A stretch of 9,377 bases of DNA from Chitinophagaceae bacterium (GTDB lineage: Bacteria > Bacteroidota > Bacteroidia > Chitinophagales > Chitinophagaceae), in assembly GCA_947483345.1 (NCBI GenBank), contig CANKNL010000103.1, forward strand, positions 1 to 9,377, in the 5' to 3' direction. The translations under genes were made by a program, and so were the position numbers. Below the pieces are notes generated by a model that saw only the letters and a list, made by a program, of their open reading frames with translations, was not told the origin of the DNA and made no database searches. Shown here piece after piece: positions 1 through 7,578 of this stretch; the first letter of the stretch is position 1, and the number at the start of each line of letters is the position of its first letter.

Positions 1-4
1 CTTG

Positions 5-42
5 AATGCCGCCCTTTTTTTATAAAAAGGGCGGCATTTTTT
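5..42 (+). terminator. Rho-independent terminator of an upstream gene
   Basis: A 15-bp perfect inverted repeat (5-19 with 24-38) has a GC-rich GCCGCCC/GGGCGGC core and a 4-nt loop, and is followed by a run of T ending at 42. This is a textbook intrinsic terminator reading rightward. It should close a + strand gene whose coding part lies left of the window. The lower side has no equivalent T-run after the stem on the minus strand, so bidirectional use is less likely. Confidence 0.9.
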
Positions 43-228
43 ATACTGCGTATCATTACTAATAGGGTTTAGTCATTATTTTAATCGTAATAATTTATTA
101 AAATATTCCGTTAGAGAATAACATACAGGTTATAAAACTATGACCAGTATACAGTTCACACTAGTTTGTAGAATAATTTAGGTTAGCGTGTAGTGTTTTT
201 ATTACTTAATCTAAAAGTTAAATTCCTT

Positions 229-2499
229 ATGAAAACTCTTTACTTTATTTTTATTTTTTTATTTTTTATTTCAATTACTGAAGCCAGGGCTAAAAAATTT
301 ACTGAAGCAAAAAAGGTTAAGTTTTTTATTGAATGTCATTATGAAGCGTGTAATAATTCTATACCACTAACTGAATTGGTTAATGATAATACAGATAATA
401 ATATCCTGTTTAATCTGTTACCGTCGGTTTTAACCAGGGGGCCTTATTTACAGGTTGGTACACAAACCAGCATCATTATCAGATGGAGAACTGATATTGC
501 TGAAAATTCAAGGGTAACCTGGGGCACTGTTTTTGGCAGCTATCTCAACACGGTTGATTCGTCAACTTCCACAACAGAGCATATTGTAAAAATAAGCGGA
601 CTCACAGCCGATACTAAATACTGGTATACCATTGGTAGCAGTACGCAAACCCTGCAGGCAACCAATACCAATTATTTTTTAACCTTACCAACATCCAATC
701 CAAATCGGAAATTGCGGTTTGTTGCACTGGGCGATTGTGGTAATGCCTCTGTTAACCAGATAGCTGTAAAAAACACATTCATTAATTTCATCGGTTCCAA
801 TGATGTAGATGCCATGATTTTACTGGGCGATAATGCATATAATTCGGGTACAGATCCAGAGTTTCAAACCAACTATTTTGATATTTATAAAAATGACATT
901 TTAAAATATTATAAGCTTTATCCCGCACCGGGTAATCACGATTACGGCAACAATCCCGCTAATACCGGTAAAACCGGCGCTACACCGGCATTAAGTATGC
1001 CGTATCATAATAATTTTACAGTACCTATGGCCGGTGAAATTGGCGGTGTGCCTTCGGGCGTAAAAAACTATTATTCTTTTAATATTGGTGAGGTTCATTT
1101 TATTTCTTTGGATTCTTACGGTAAAGACGATGCCAATACCACCAAAATGTATGACACGACAGGGGCACAGGCTACCTGGTTAAAAGCAGACCTGGCTGCT
1201 AATACACAGAAATGGACCATTGCTTATTTTCACCACCCGCCTTATACAAAAACCAGTCATACCTCCGATACAGAATTAGATCTGGTAGCCGTGCGTGAAA
1301 AATTTGTTCGTATTCTGGAGCGCTTTGGTGTTGACCTTGTTATATGTGGTCATAGCCACGGCTACGAAAGAAGTTATTTATTGAAAGGATTTTATAACAC
1401 CTATGCGAGTCCGTTATTGGATGCTAACTTTAATGCAGTTTCGCATACAGCAACCGGTACCATGCAAAATGCAAAATACGATGGAACTGTCAATGCCTGT
1501 CCGTATAAGTATAACTCGGGCCAGTATAATCATGGTTCGGTATATGTTGTTTCAGGCTCTGCCGGCATGGTAGGCGGTACCACTTTAGGGTATCCGCATG
1601 ATGGTATGTATTATTCCAATCCCACCAACGGGGGCTGTTTTTATTTTGAAGTAGACAGTAACCGGCTGGATGCCAAGTTTATTTCTTATACCACTGCTCC
1701 AACACCCATTGTTCGTGATCAGTTTACCATATTTAAAGATGTAAACAAAACACAAAATATCAATGCCGTGTTAAACGATCCCTTAACACTCACGGCCTCC
1801 TGGAAAGGAAATTTTTACTGGCCCAATAATGACGCTGCAACAACACGCAGTGTTACTATCAATAACAACACGATAGGCACTTTTACTTATTCGGTAACAG
1901 ATGCCAGCAGTGGCAGTTGTATTCAGGATGTTTTTAATGTTACCGTTTCAGGGGCATTGCCTGTTGCTATTAACTGGTTTAAGGCCAGCTTGCAAAAAAA
2001 CAATGTAATGCTTAACTGGAGTACATCTCAGGAAAATAATAGTCAATATTTTACCATACACAAATCGACTGATGGCGTCCACTTTAGCTTTTTAGGAAAG
2101 CTGGGTGCTGCGGGCACATCAACAGTTGTACATAGCTATCAACTTGTAGATCACAACCCATTTGACGGCACAAATTATTACCGTTTATCACTAAAAGATA
2201 ATGATGGGAAAACGAATAATTTCGAAATAAAATCCGTTTACTATAGAGCTGGCAATAATTTTAGTGCCGATATACTAAATAAAGGGAATGGCCGGGTTAG
2301 TGTGGCTATTCACAGTACACAGGCAACAAAGGTTAAAATGAAAGTGTTTGATATTATCGGTAAAGAAATTTTACAGGAATCTTTTTCTGTAAACAATGGC
2401 GGCGGGTTAAAAGATGTGTATTTAAAAAATGGGGTATATGTATTTGTGTTTTTTAATGATAAAGCAGAAAGGATCAGCTATAAAGTAATTGTTCAGTAA
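229..2499 (+). CDS. Secreted purple acid phosphatase with T9SS sorting domain
   Basis: Predicted extracellular purple acid phosphatase (dinuclear metal phosphomonoesterase), 756 residues. Residues 1-21 form a signal peptide (hydrophobic F/I/L core, ARA before the cut). Residues about 22-69 are a linker with Cys36 and Cys41. Residues 70-154 match the fibronectin-like N-terminal domain of purple acid phosphatases (starts RGPYLQ). Residues about 163-385 are the metallophosphatase domain with all five family motifs: GDCG (168-171), GDNAY (200-204), GNHD (235-238), AYFH (332-335) and GHSH (375-378). Tyr204 matches the charge-transfer tyrosine that makes the family purple. An Ig-like segment follows, then a fibronectin-like domain starting LPV at 577, and a T9SS type A sorting domain from about 679 to the end. 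It is longer than classical family members because of this C-terminal part. The frame stays open back to a GTG at 193, but the ATG at 229 puts the signal peptide at the very N-terminus and is preferred. It lies 77 bp before the next gene. No Pho-type operator was recognised. Family assignment is firm; natural substrate and metal pair are unknown. Confidence 0.92.
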   Translation: MKTLYFIFIFLFFISITEARAKKFTEAKKVKFFIECHYEACNNSIPLTELVNDNTDNNILFNLLPSVLTRGPYLQVGTQTSIIIRWRTDIAENSRVTWGTVFGSYLNTVDSSTSTTEHIVKISGLTADTKYWYTIGSSTQTLQATNTNYFLTLPTSNPNRKLRFVALGDCGNASVNQIAVKNTFINFIGSNDVDAMILLGDNAYNSGTDPEFQTNYFDIYKNDILKYYKLYPAPGNHDYGNNPANTGKTGATPALSMPYHNNFTVPMAGEIGGVPSGVKNYYSFNIGEVHFISLDSYGKDDANTTKMYDTTGAQATWLKADLAANTQKWTIAYFHHPPYTKTSHTSDTELDLVAVREKFVRILERFGVDLVICGHSHGYERSYLLKGFYNTYASPLLDANFNAVSHTATGTMQNAKYDGTVNACPYKYNSGQYNHGSVYVVSGSAGMVGGTTLGYPHDGMYYSNPTNGGCFYFEVDSNRLDAKFISYTTAPTPIVRDQFTIFKDVNKTQNINAVLNDPLTLTASWKGNFYWPNNDAATTRSVTINNNTIGTFTYSVTDASSGSCIQDVFNVTVSGALPVAINWFKASLQKNNVMLNWSTSQENNSQYFTIHKSTDGVHFSFLGKLGAAGTSTVVHSYQLVDHNPFDGTNYYRLSLKDNDGKTNNFEIKSVYYRAGNNFSADILNKGNGRVSVAIHSTQATKVKMKVFDIIGKEILQESFSVNNGGGLKDVYLKNGVYVFVFFNDKAERISYKVIVQ

Positions 2500-2531
2500 T
2501 AGTCTATAAGCGGTTGAGGCCTTATTTTGAA

Positions 2532-2553
2532 AAGGAAGTCCTAAAACTTCTTT
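2532..2553 (+). other. Weak hairpin between phosphatase and surface-protein genes
   Basis: An 8-bp stem (2532-2539 with 2546-2553, one G-T pair) with a 6-nt loop sits in the 77-bp gap between the phosphatase stop and the next ATG. It is AT-rich and followed by only a short T stretch, so it is a poor terminator. It may be a processing or attenuation element in a shared transcript, or chance. Confidence 0.25.
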
Positions 2554-2577
2554 GGAAAAACGAGTGAATCCGATTTT

Positions 2578-5500
2578 ATGAAAAGGTTTGTACAATATAT
2601 CATTGTCATGCTTATGCTTGCAACAACTGCAGGTGCTCAAATCATAAGGCCATTTACAACAAGGTATTACAATCCCTCAGTCATGGGGAATATTGTGTAT
2701 GTCTCCAATAGTATTATATCTACGGCTGGTGTTGGTGCCGGAAGTCCGGGCACAGGAGAGGTTCCGCCGGCAGGAACGAGTAAGGATAATGCCGGTGCAG
2801 GAATAAATATCGACGTAGATAACCCGGCACCCACAGTTAAATTGGCATTTGGAAGTGTATGGGATTTGCATACTCAAAGTGCGGCACCACCTAATGATGG
2901 CAGTGCCCGTACCTGGATTAACCCGGCTTATGTTTTAACAGCAAACTGGAATGTGGGCGCTGTACCAGTGGCTGGTGGCGGTAAATATGGTTTTAATTCA
3001 GGACAGGCAACCTGTGTAAAAAGTAGTGCGGCTGCAACCAGTTGTACGCCGGGTGGTGTAAACAAATACACGGCATATTATTTTAGAAATACGGTGAATT
3101 TTACGGCAGCTGAATTATCCACAACCTTTCAAACCATACAATTAAACGTACAAAGAAATGATGGTATCGTTATTTATATAAATGGTACAGAAAGAGCAAG
3201 GAATAATATGCCTGCAGGTGTACCAGTTTTTACTACAGTGGCTTCGGCAGATATTGCTGTTGGCGCTACAGAAAATTTTACATTTAATTTAAGCCCCGCA
3301 TTTTTTTCTGCTGGGGCTAATTCTATTGCTGTTGAAGTACATCTGAGAACAAATACGTCAACCAATATGTCATTTGATATGCAGGTATTGGGGATTGATA
3401 ATAATGGCACATTTAATTCATCAACAGCCGATTTGAATTTACCAAGCTGTTCGCAGGTTTTATTCGCCGGTTTATATTGGGCTGCAGATCAGGGAACTTC
3501 TGGTACAGACAGTACCTGGATGACAGCGGGTTTCAATACGATAAAATTAAAAATTCCGGGTGCTGCATCTTATCAAACACTTACATCAACACAAACCAAC
3601 AGGCATAGCCTTGCCTGGTCAACGGCAGGGTTTAACCATACCGGTTATTTATGTTTTGCAGATATTACATCGCTCATTAATGTAACCAATGCAAATGGTA
3701 CTTATACCGCTGCAGATGTAATTGGCCCGATAGGGATTAATAATGCCTGTGGTGGGTGGACCATAGTAATTGCTTATTCCAATGCGTCTCTTCAACCCCG
3801 TAATTTAACGGTGTTTGATGGCAGTGTGGTTGTAAATCTGGGAGACCCGGCTGTAGATGTAAACATCAGCGGGTTCTTGACACCACCTTTGGGCCCTGTA
3901 AGTTGTGAACTTGGTGTAGTGGTATATGATGGTGACAGGGGTTCATCAGATGCCTTTGCATTTAAACAAAATGGCGCAGCATCATTTTATGATATGGCAA
4001 CAGTAGCTGTGCCGCTAAATGGTGCAGCCGATGCTTGGAACAGTAAAATATCTTATAAAGGCGTTGTTGTAACTACAAGGAACCCTGCATTCCAGAATAC
4101 ACTGGGTTATGATGCACCCATATTCGACCTGCCCAATACGTCAAATGCACAACTTAGTAATAGTCAAACGGCAGCTACGATCCGTTTTTCATCACCTAGT
4201 GAAAATTATTTTGTACATGTACTTAGCACTTCCATTTCGCAGTATAACCCATCATTTGCTTTTGATAAAACATCAACAGATATTAATGGAGGATCGCTGC
4301 TTCCCGGAGAAAATCTGCGTTACCAGATCAATTATAATAATATGGGTAATGATTCCAGTACCAATACGATTATCATTGACAATATTCCTTTAGGGTCAAC
4401 TTATTTGCCCGGCAGTATAAAAATAAATGGGGTAGCTAAAACCGATATGTCGGCAGATGATCAGGCAGAATTTGATTTTACCAACAACCGTGTTGTATTT
4501 CGAATTGGGGTTGGTGCAAATGCTGTAACCGGAGGTAATATTGGCCCAGGGGTTAGTGGCAATGTTCAATTTGATGTGGTTACGGCTTCATCCTGTGATA
4601 TTTTGAACTGTGTGGGATCTTTAAGAAATAGTGCTAGGATAAATTATATTGGAAAAAGATCATTGGATGTATTATATGATTCCAGCGGTGTAAGTAGTTC
4701 GGGTTGTATTACACTTGGACCGGTTATCAATTTAGTATCTGGTACCTGTTTTGCTCCACGGGATACCTTGTTGGTTAATAGTTGCCCGGTGATAAGTATC
4801 ACACTTCCATGGATGCGGTATGCGGGTTATACTTTTTATTCGGCTCAGCCCTTTGTGCCAGCCAATATTTATAATCCTTTAACACCGGTAACCATTTCAA
4901 ATGTTTACTGGGCCTATTTTAATAGTGGTGTTGGTTGTTCAGATACCGCACGGATACAGGTAATAATAACCCCCTGCCCTGATATAGATGATGATAATGA
5001 CGGGATACCAGACTATGTTGAGTTTGATGATCCGGTTGCGTTGCAGGATCATAACAGTAATGGCATTCCTAACTGGAAAGACCCTGCCTACACCGGTTTT
5101 GTTGATTATAACAGTGATGGTTACAATGATAATTTTGAATGGGGAGCCGATTCGGATAATGATGGTATACCCAATTTTCTGGATACCGATTTTTGGAAAG
5201 GCTGGTTAGATGTAAATGGTGATGGGGTTAATGATAAATCGGATAAGGACCAGGATGGTATACCCAATCAATATGACCTGGATAGTGACAATGACGGCCT
5301 GCCAGATGTGGCAGAATCTTACGGAGTAGACACCAATGGGGATGGGGTTATAGATAATTATACTGATACGGATAATGATGGGTTTTCTCAAAATGTGGAT
5401 GCCAATAATACTGGTGTTCAGGGTTCTGGCAATGGATTGGGTGCACAGGATTTTGATGGAGATGTGGTTCCAAATTATCTTGATCTGGATAGTGACAATG

Positions 5501-6933
5501 ATGGTATTCCTGATTTAATAGAAGCATTAGGTGCCGATATAAACCATGATGGTAAAATTGATGGCTTTACAGATGCCAATGGTAATGGCATTGATGATAA
5601 CCATTATTTGGCAACGGCTCTATTAATAACCGGCACCGATTTGGCACCTGTTGATGGTCGTGCTGATACTTATCCCAATAAAAACAAGGATCGCGATTTT
5701 AGGCCCAATGCGTATGATATGGATAGTGATGGTGATGGTATTGTAGATGTGATTGAAGCTGGTTTTCCGGATGTGAATTTTAACGGTATTGTTGATGGTA
5801 CTATTGCCAGTAACGGATGGGCAACGGTCGTCTCTTCATTACCGGCATTAGGATTACAGTTAAATGATTCGGATCCCTATCCCGATTACCTGGATATTGA
5901 TTCGGATGATGATGGGATACCGGATAATATTGAAGGACAATCTACGGCCGGTTATTCATTACCAACATTAGTGGATGCTGATGGAGATGGATTGATGAAT
6001 CCTTATGATAATTTGCCGGCAGCCTTTGGAGGTGCTGGTATATTAGTGTATGATCATGATGGTGATGCCAAGCCGGATTATAGGGATCTGGATAGTGATG
6101 CTGATGGTATTTTGGATGTTATAGAAGGCAATGATTTTAATTTGAATGGATTAGCAGATGATGATGTAACCTTAACCGGATTGGATACGGACGGGGATGG
6201 CTTAGATAATAAATTTGATTCTTTGAATTCGGTAACCAATATTAAAGGCACGTCTTACCGGATGGGTAACGGCGGTACATTTACGGGCGATGCATCACCG
6301 GGTTCAAGAACAACTGTACAACGTACAGTCATTACACAAACAAACAGGGATTGGCGTTTTGTTGGGGTTGTATTACCTGTTCAGTTTTTGAGTTTTACAG
6401 GTGTAAATAACAATGAACAGGTTTTATTGAGCTGGACAATCATTACCGATAAAGCAGTTGATCGCTTTGAAATTGAACGACGTATTGATAATAATAACTT
6501 CATCAAAACAGCCACTGTAAGCGAAAATGTAATATTACATGTAGAACAAAACTTTACAGCAACGGATGATATTACTAACTTAAATAGTGAACTGTTTTAT
6601 TACCGTTTGAAAGTTATTGATAAGAACGGATCTGTACAATACAGCCAATTACTGGTTATCCGGAGGCAACAAAGTAAAATGCAAATAAAAATTATGCCTA
6701 ACCCGGCAAGTAATTATGTATCCGTATTGTTCTATGCAGAAAAAGAATCAGAGGTAACCATTCGGATGACAGATAATTTGGGTAAAACAATATTACAGCA
6801 AAAACAAAAAGTGGCAAAAGGGAATAATACTTTACAATTGAGAGATCTCAACAAATACAGCATGGGAGTATATTCATTGCAGCTATTTGTAAATAGTGAA
6901 GTCGTCATACAAAAACTGCTATTGGTAAAATAA
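2578..6933 (+). CDS. Large T9SS-exported surface protein with DUF11-like and thrombospondin type 3 repeats
   Basis: A 1451-residue predicted cell-surface or secreted protein with no visible catalytic motif; an adhesin or matrix role is inferred. Residues 1-20 are a signal peptide with an AGA cleavage site before Gln21. Residues about 92-274 resemble the galactose-binding-like beta domain found in Bacteroidota secreted proteins (motifs YFRNTV, NDGIVIYING, NMPAG, SFDMQV), with a possible disulfide Cys146-Cys156. Residues about 282-555 are a conserved module with LFAGLYW, CFADITSLI, GGWTIVI, RNLTVFDG, GFLTPP and VYDGDR. Residues 562-692 are DUF11-like (FAFDKT start). Residues about 715-800 look Ig-like. 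Residues 802-1214 are about 20 Asp-rich thrombospondin type 3 calcium-binding motifs. A fibronectin-like domain starts LPVQF at 1266, and a T9SS type A sorting domain (PNPAS near 1374) ends the protein. The ATG at 2578 directly precedes the signal peptide. The gene may be co-transcribed with the phosphatase and is followed by a terminator. The gene starting at 7579 is its paralogue. Ligand and exact role are unknown. Confidence 0.9.
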   Translation: MKRFVQYIIVMLMLATTAGAQIIRPFTTRYYNPSVMGNIVYVSNSIISTAGVGAGSPGTGEVPPAGTSKDNAGAGINIDVDNPAPTVKLAFGSVWDLHTQSAAPPNDGSARTWINPAYVLTANWNVGAVPVAGGGKYGFNSGQATCVKSSAAATSCTPGGVNKYTAYYFRNTVNFTAAELSTTFQTIQLNVQRNDGIVIYINGTERARNNMPAGVPVFTTVASADIAVGATENFTFNLSPAFFSAGANSIAVEVHLRTNTSTNMSFDMQVLGIDNNGTFNSSTADLNLPSCSQVLFAGLYWAADQGTSGTDSTWMTAGFNTIKLKIPGAASYQTLTSTQTNRHSLAWSTAGFNHTGYLCFADITSLINVTNANGTYTAADVIGPIGINNACGGWTIVIAYSNASLQPRNLTVFDGSVVVNLGDPAVDVNISGFLTPPLGPVSCELGVVVYDGDRGSSDAFAFKQNGAASFYDMATVAVPLNGAADAWNSKISYKGVVVTTRNPAFQNTLGYDAPIFDLPNTSNAQLSNSQTAATIRFSSPSENYFVHVLSTSISQYNPSFAFDKTSTDINGGSLLPGENLRYQINYNNMGNDSSTNTIIIDNIPLGSTYLPGSIKINGVAKTDMSADDQAEFDFTNNRVVFRIGVGANAVTGGNIGPGVSGNVQFDVVTASSCDILNCVGSLRNSARINYIGKRSLDVLYDSSGVSSSGCITLGPVINLVSGTCFAPRDTLLVNSCPVISITLPWMRYAGYTFYSAQPFVPANIYNPLTPVTISNVYWAYFNSGVGCSDTARIQVIITPCPDIDDDNDGIPDYVEFDDPVALQDHNSNGIPNWKDPAYTGFVDYNSDGYNDNFEWGADSDNDGIPNFLDTDFWKGWLDVNGDGVNDKSDKDQDGIPNQYDLDSDNDGLPDVAESYGVDTNGDGVIDNYTDTDNDGFSQNVDANNTGVQGSGNGLGAQDFDGDVVPNYLDLDSDNDGIPDLIEALGADINHDGKIDGFTDANGNGIDDNHYLATALLITGTDLAPVDGRADTYPNKNKDRDFRPNAYDMDSDGDGIVDVIEAGFPDVNFNGIVDGTIASNGWATVVSSLPALGLQLNDSDPYPDYLDIDSDDDGIPDNIEGQSTAGYSLPTLVDADGDGLMNPYDNLPAAFGGAGILVYDHDGDAKPDYRDLDSDADGILDVIEGNDFNLNGLADDDVTLTGLDTDGDGLDNKFDSLNSVTNIKGTSYRMGNGGTFTGDASPGSRTTVQRTVITQTNRDWRFVGVVLPVQFLSFTGVNNNEQVLLSWTIITDKAVDRFEIERRIDNNNFIKTATVSENVILHVEQNFTATDDITNLNSELFYYRLKVIDKNGSVQYSQLLVIRRQQSKMQIKIMPNPASNYVSVLFYAEKESEVTIRMTDNLGKTILQQKQKVAKGNNTLQLRDLNKYSMGVYSLQLFVNSEVVIQKLLLVK
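4981..6219 (+). repeat. Thrombospondin type 3 coding repeat region, GAT-rich
   Basis: This part of the large surface-protein gene encodes residues 802-1214, about 20 copies of a D-x-D/N-x-D/N-G motif, many continuing I-P-D or I-x-D-x-I-E. In the thrombospondin type 3 family these acidic residues bind Ca2+ and stiffen the chain. A longer unit recurs five times with the core Y-x-D-x-D-S-D-x-D-G at Tyr899, 967, 1046, 1104 and 1168 (one copy lacks a residue after Tyr). Unit lengths vary from about 58 to 79 residues. DNA copies are diverged, but short exact repeats remain: 15 bp at 5161-5175 and 5254-5268, and 17 bp at 5278-5294 and 5485-5501. Confidence 0.88.
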
Positions 6934-6957
6934 GATTGGTATAAAAATTTATATCCC

Positions 6958-6988
6958 AGGCTGTCACTTTTAATATGGCAGCCTTTTT
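6958..6988 (+). terminator. Rho-independent terminator after the surface-protein gene
   Basis: A 9-bp stem (6958-6966 with 6976-6984, one G-T pair, AGGCTG/CAGCCT base) with a 9-nt loop is followed by T5 ending at 6988. It starts 25 bp after the stop codon. It should end the transcript of the phosphatase/surface-protein unit and so separate it from the paralogue downstream. Confidence 0.85.
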
Positions 6989-7020
6989 GAATATCCTTTA
7001 TAACAGCCTATAAAATAGTT

Positions 7021-7078
7021 GTCATTTGTTTAAAGAAGCAAATGCTCTTTAGTGCAAGCATTTGTATTGTAAAATGAC
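7021..7078. repeat. Nested and alternative inverted repeats
   Basis: An inner 8-bp stem (CAAATGCT 7039-7046 with AGCATTTG 7057-7064) is enclosed by an outer 7-bp stem (GTCATTT 7021-7027 with AAATGAC 7072-7078). The left inner arm can instead pair with CATTTG at 7023-7028, which excludes the nested form. The repeat is directly visible; any RNA or protein-binding role is inference. Confidence 0.5.
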
Positions 7079-7325
7079 TGATTAACCTACTTCATATTAG
7101 CTTAAAACATAAATTTTTGCTGCTTTTTAATATTTTCTAGAAAAACAACTACATTATATTAGAGTGTTGTTGACGGGAATTATTTTTAATTGACCGTATT
7201 TTTATTTTAATTGTAGCGGAATTATTTAAACAATAAATCCGGTTATGAACAATCCTATTCTGCTAAGTGCTCAAGTTTGGTTTATTTAAATTTTCAGCTA
7301 AATAAAAAAGCGCGTTTATAACATT

Positions 7326-7364
7326 TTGGCATCACATGCCAATCAGTAAATATCAGTTGATTGG
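7326..7364. repeat. Two overlapping, mutually exclusive inverted repeats
   Basis: The first is a perfect 7-bp inverted repeat (TTGGCAT 7326-7332 with ATGCCAA 7336-7342, 3-nt loop). The second is also 7 bp (CCAATCA 7339-7345 with TGATTGG 7358-7364, 12-nt loop). They share bases 7339-7342, so both cannot form at once on one RNA. As DNA, either could be an operator half-site pair. The role is unknown. Confidence 0.5.
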
Positions 7365-7466
7365 TCTTCCGTTACAAAGTTTAATTATACATAATCTAAT
7401 TGTGAAGATTTAAATGTGGAATTCGTTTCTATATATGAAAAAAGTTGAAAGAATGCTAAAACAAAA

Positions 7467-7533
7467 AGTCTAAAAATTCACTTTATGTTTTTATTAGACT
7501 AATTAAATAATACAAATTCACTGTTTTATTAGA
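7467..7533. repeat. Direct repeat pair with an inverted repeat, just upstream of the second surface-protein gene
   Basis: The block AAATTCACT followed by GTTTT(T)ATTAGA occurs at 7474-7498 (with a 4-nt insert and one extra T) and again at 7514-7533, start to start 40 bp. The first copy lies within a perfect 7-bp inverted repeat (AGTCTAA 7467-7473 with TTAGACT 7494-7500). The second copy ends 45 bp before the ATG at 7579. Placement fits a regulatory site, but the AT-rich background raises the chance of coincidence. Confidence 0.4.
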
Positions 7534-7578
7534 TTTCGTCAGGTATTAAATCTGATATAAATCTTTTATCCAGGTCCA

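Larger units (their letters stand above)
6989..7578. other. Long AT-rich gene-free spacer upstream of the second surface-protein gene
   Basis: About 590 bp with no convincing coding sequence, between a terminator and the next ATG. Both short ORFs noticed (7245-7289, 14 residues; 7414-7473, 19 residues) lack support. The stretch holds three groups of inverted or direct repeats, listed separately, and must contain the promoter of the downstream gene if that gene is expressed on its own. I found no clean match to the Bacteroidota promoter (TTG near -33 with TAnnTTTG near -7) at a suitable spacing, so no promoter is called. Confidence 0.7.

Noticed and set aside
77..105. 9-bp inverted repeat in the phosphatase leader (77-85 with 97-105)
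   Set aside because: Both arms are made only of A and T with an 11-nt loop, so it is weak and common in this composition.
161..168. CTAGTTTG as a Bacteroidota -7 promoter element upstream of the phosphatase
   Set aside because: The TA is one base too close to TTTG, and no TTG lies at a suitable distance upstream.
193..228. GTG start extending the phosphatase by 12 residues
   Set aside because: The extra residues precede a complete signal peptide that begins at the ATG at 229; no ribosome binding site favours the GTG.
275..308. 10-bp direct repeat TTACTGAAGC (275-284 and 299-308)
   Set aside because: It lies inside the coding sequence at the end of the signal peptide and yields a short TEA/K echo in the protein; too short to suggest a mobile or regulatory element.
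4981..6219. GAT-rich repeats as a CRISPR or satellite array
   Set aside because: Repeat units vary in length and sequence and stay in frame with one long gene, encoding thrombospondin type 3 motifs.
7170..7204. TTGAC with TATTTTTA as a promoter in the spacer
   Set aside because: The gap between the two elements is 24 bp, and the last G of the -7 consensus is absent; such matches are expected by chance in AT-rich DNA.
7245..7289. Small ORF of 14 residues in the spacer
   Set aside because: Too short and without support from any start signal or homology I can see.
7414..7473. Small ORF of 19 residues in the spacer
   Set aside because: No recognisable domain, no supporting start signal, and its end overlaps the inverted repeat; length is within chance for AT-rich DNA.
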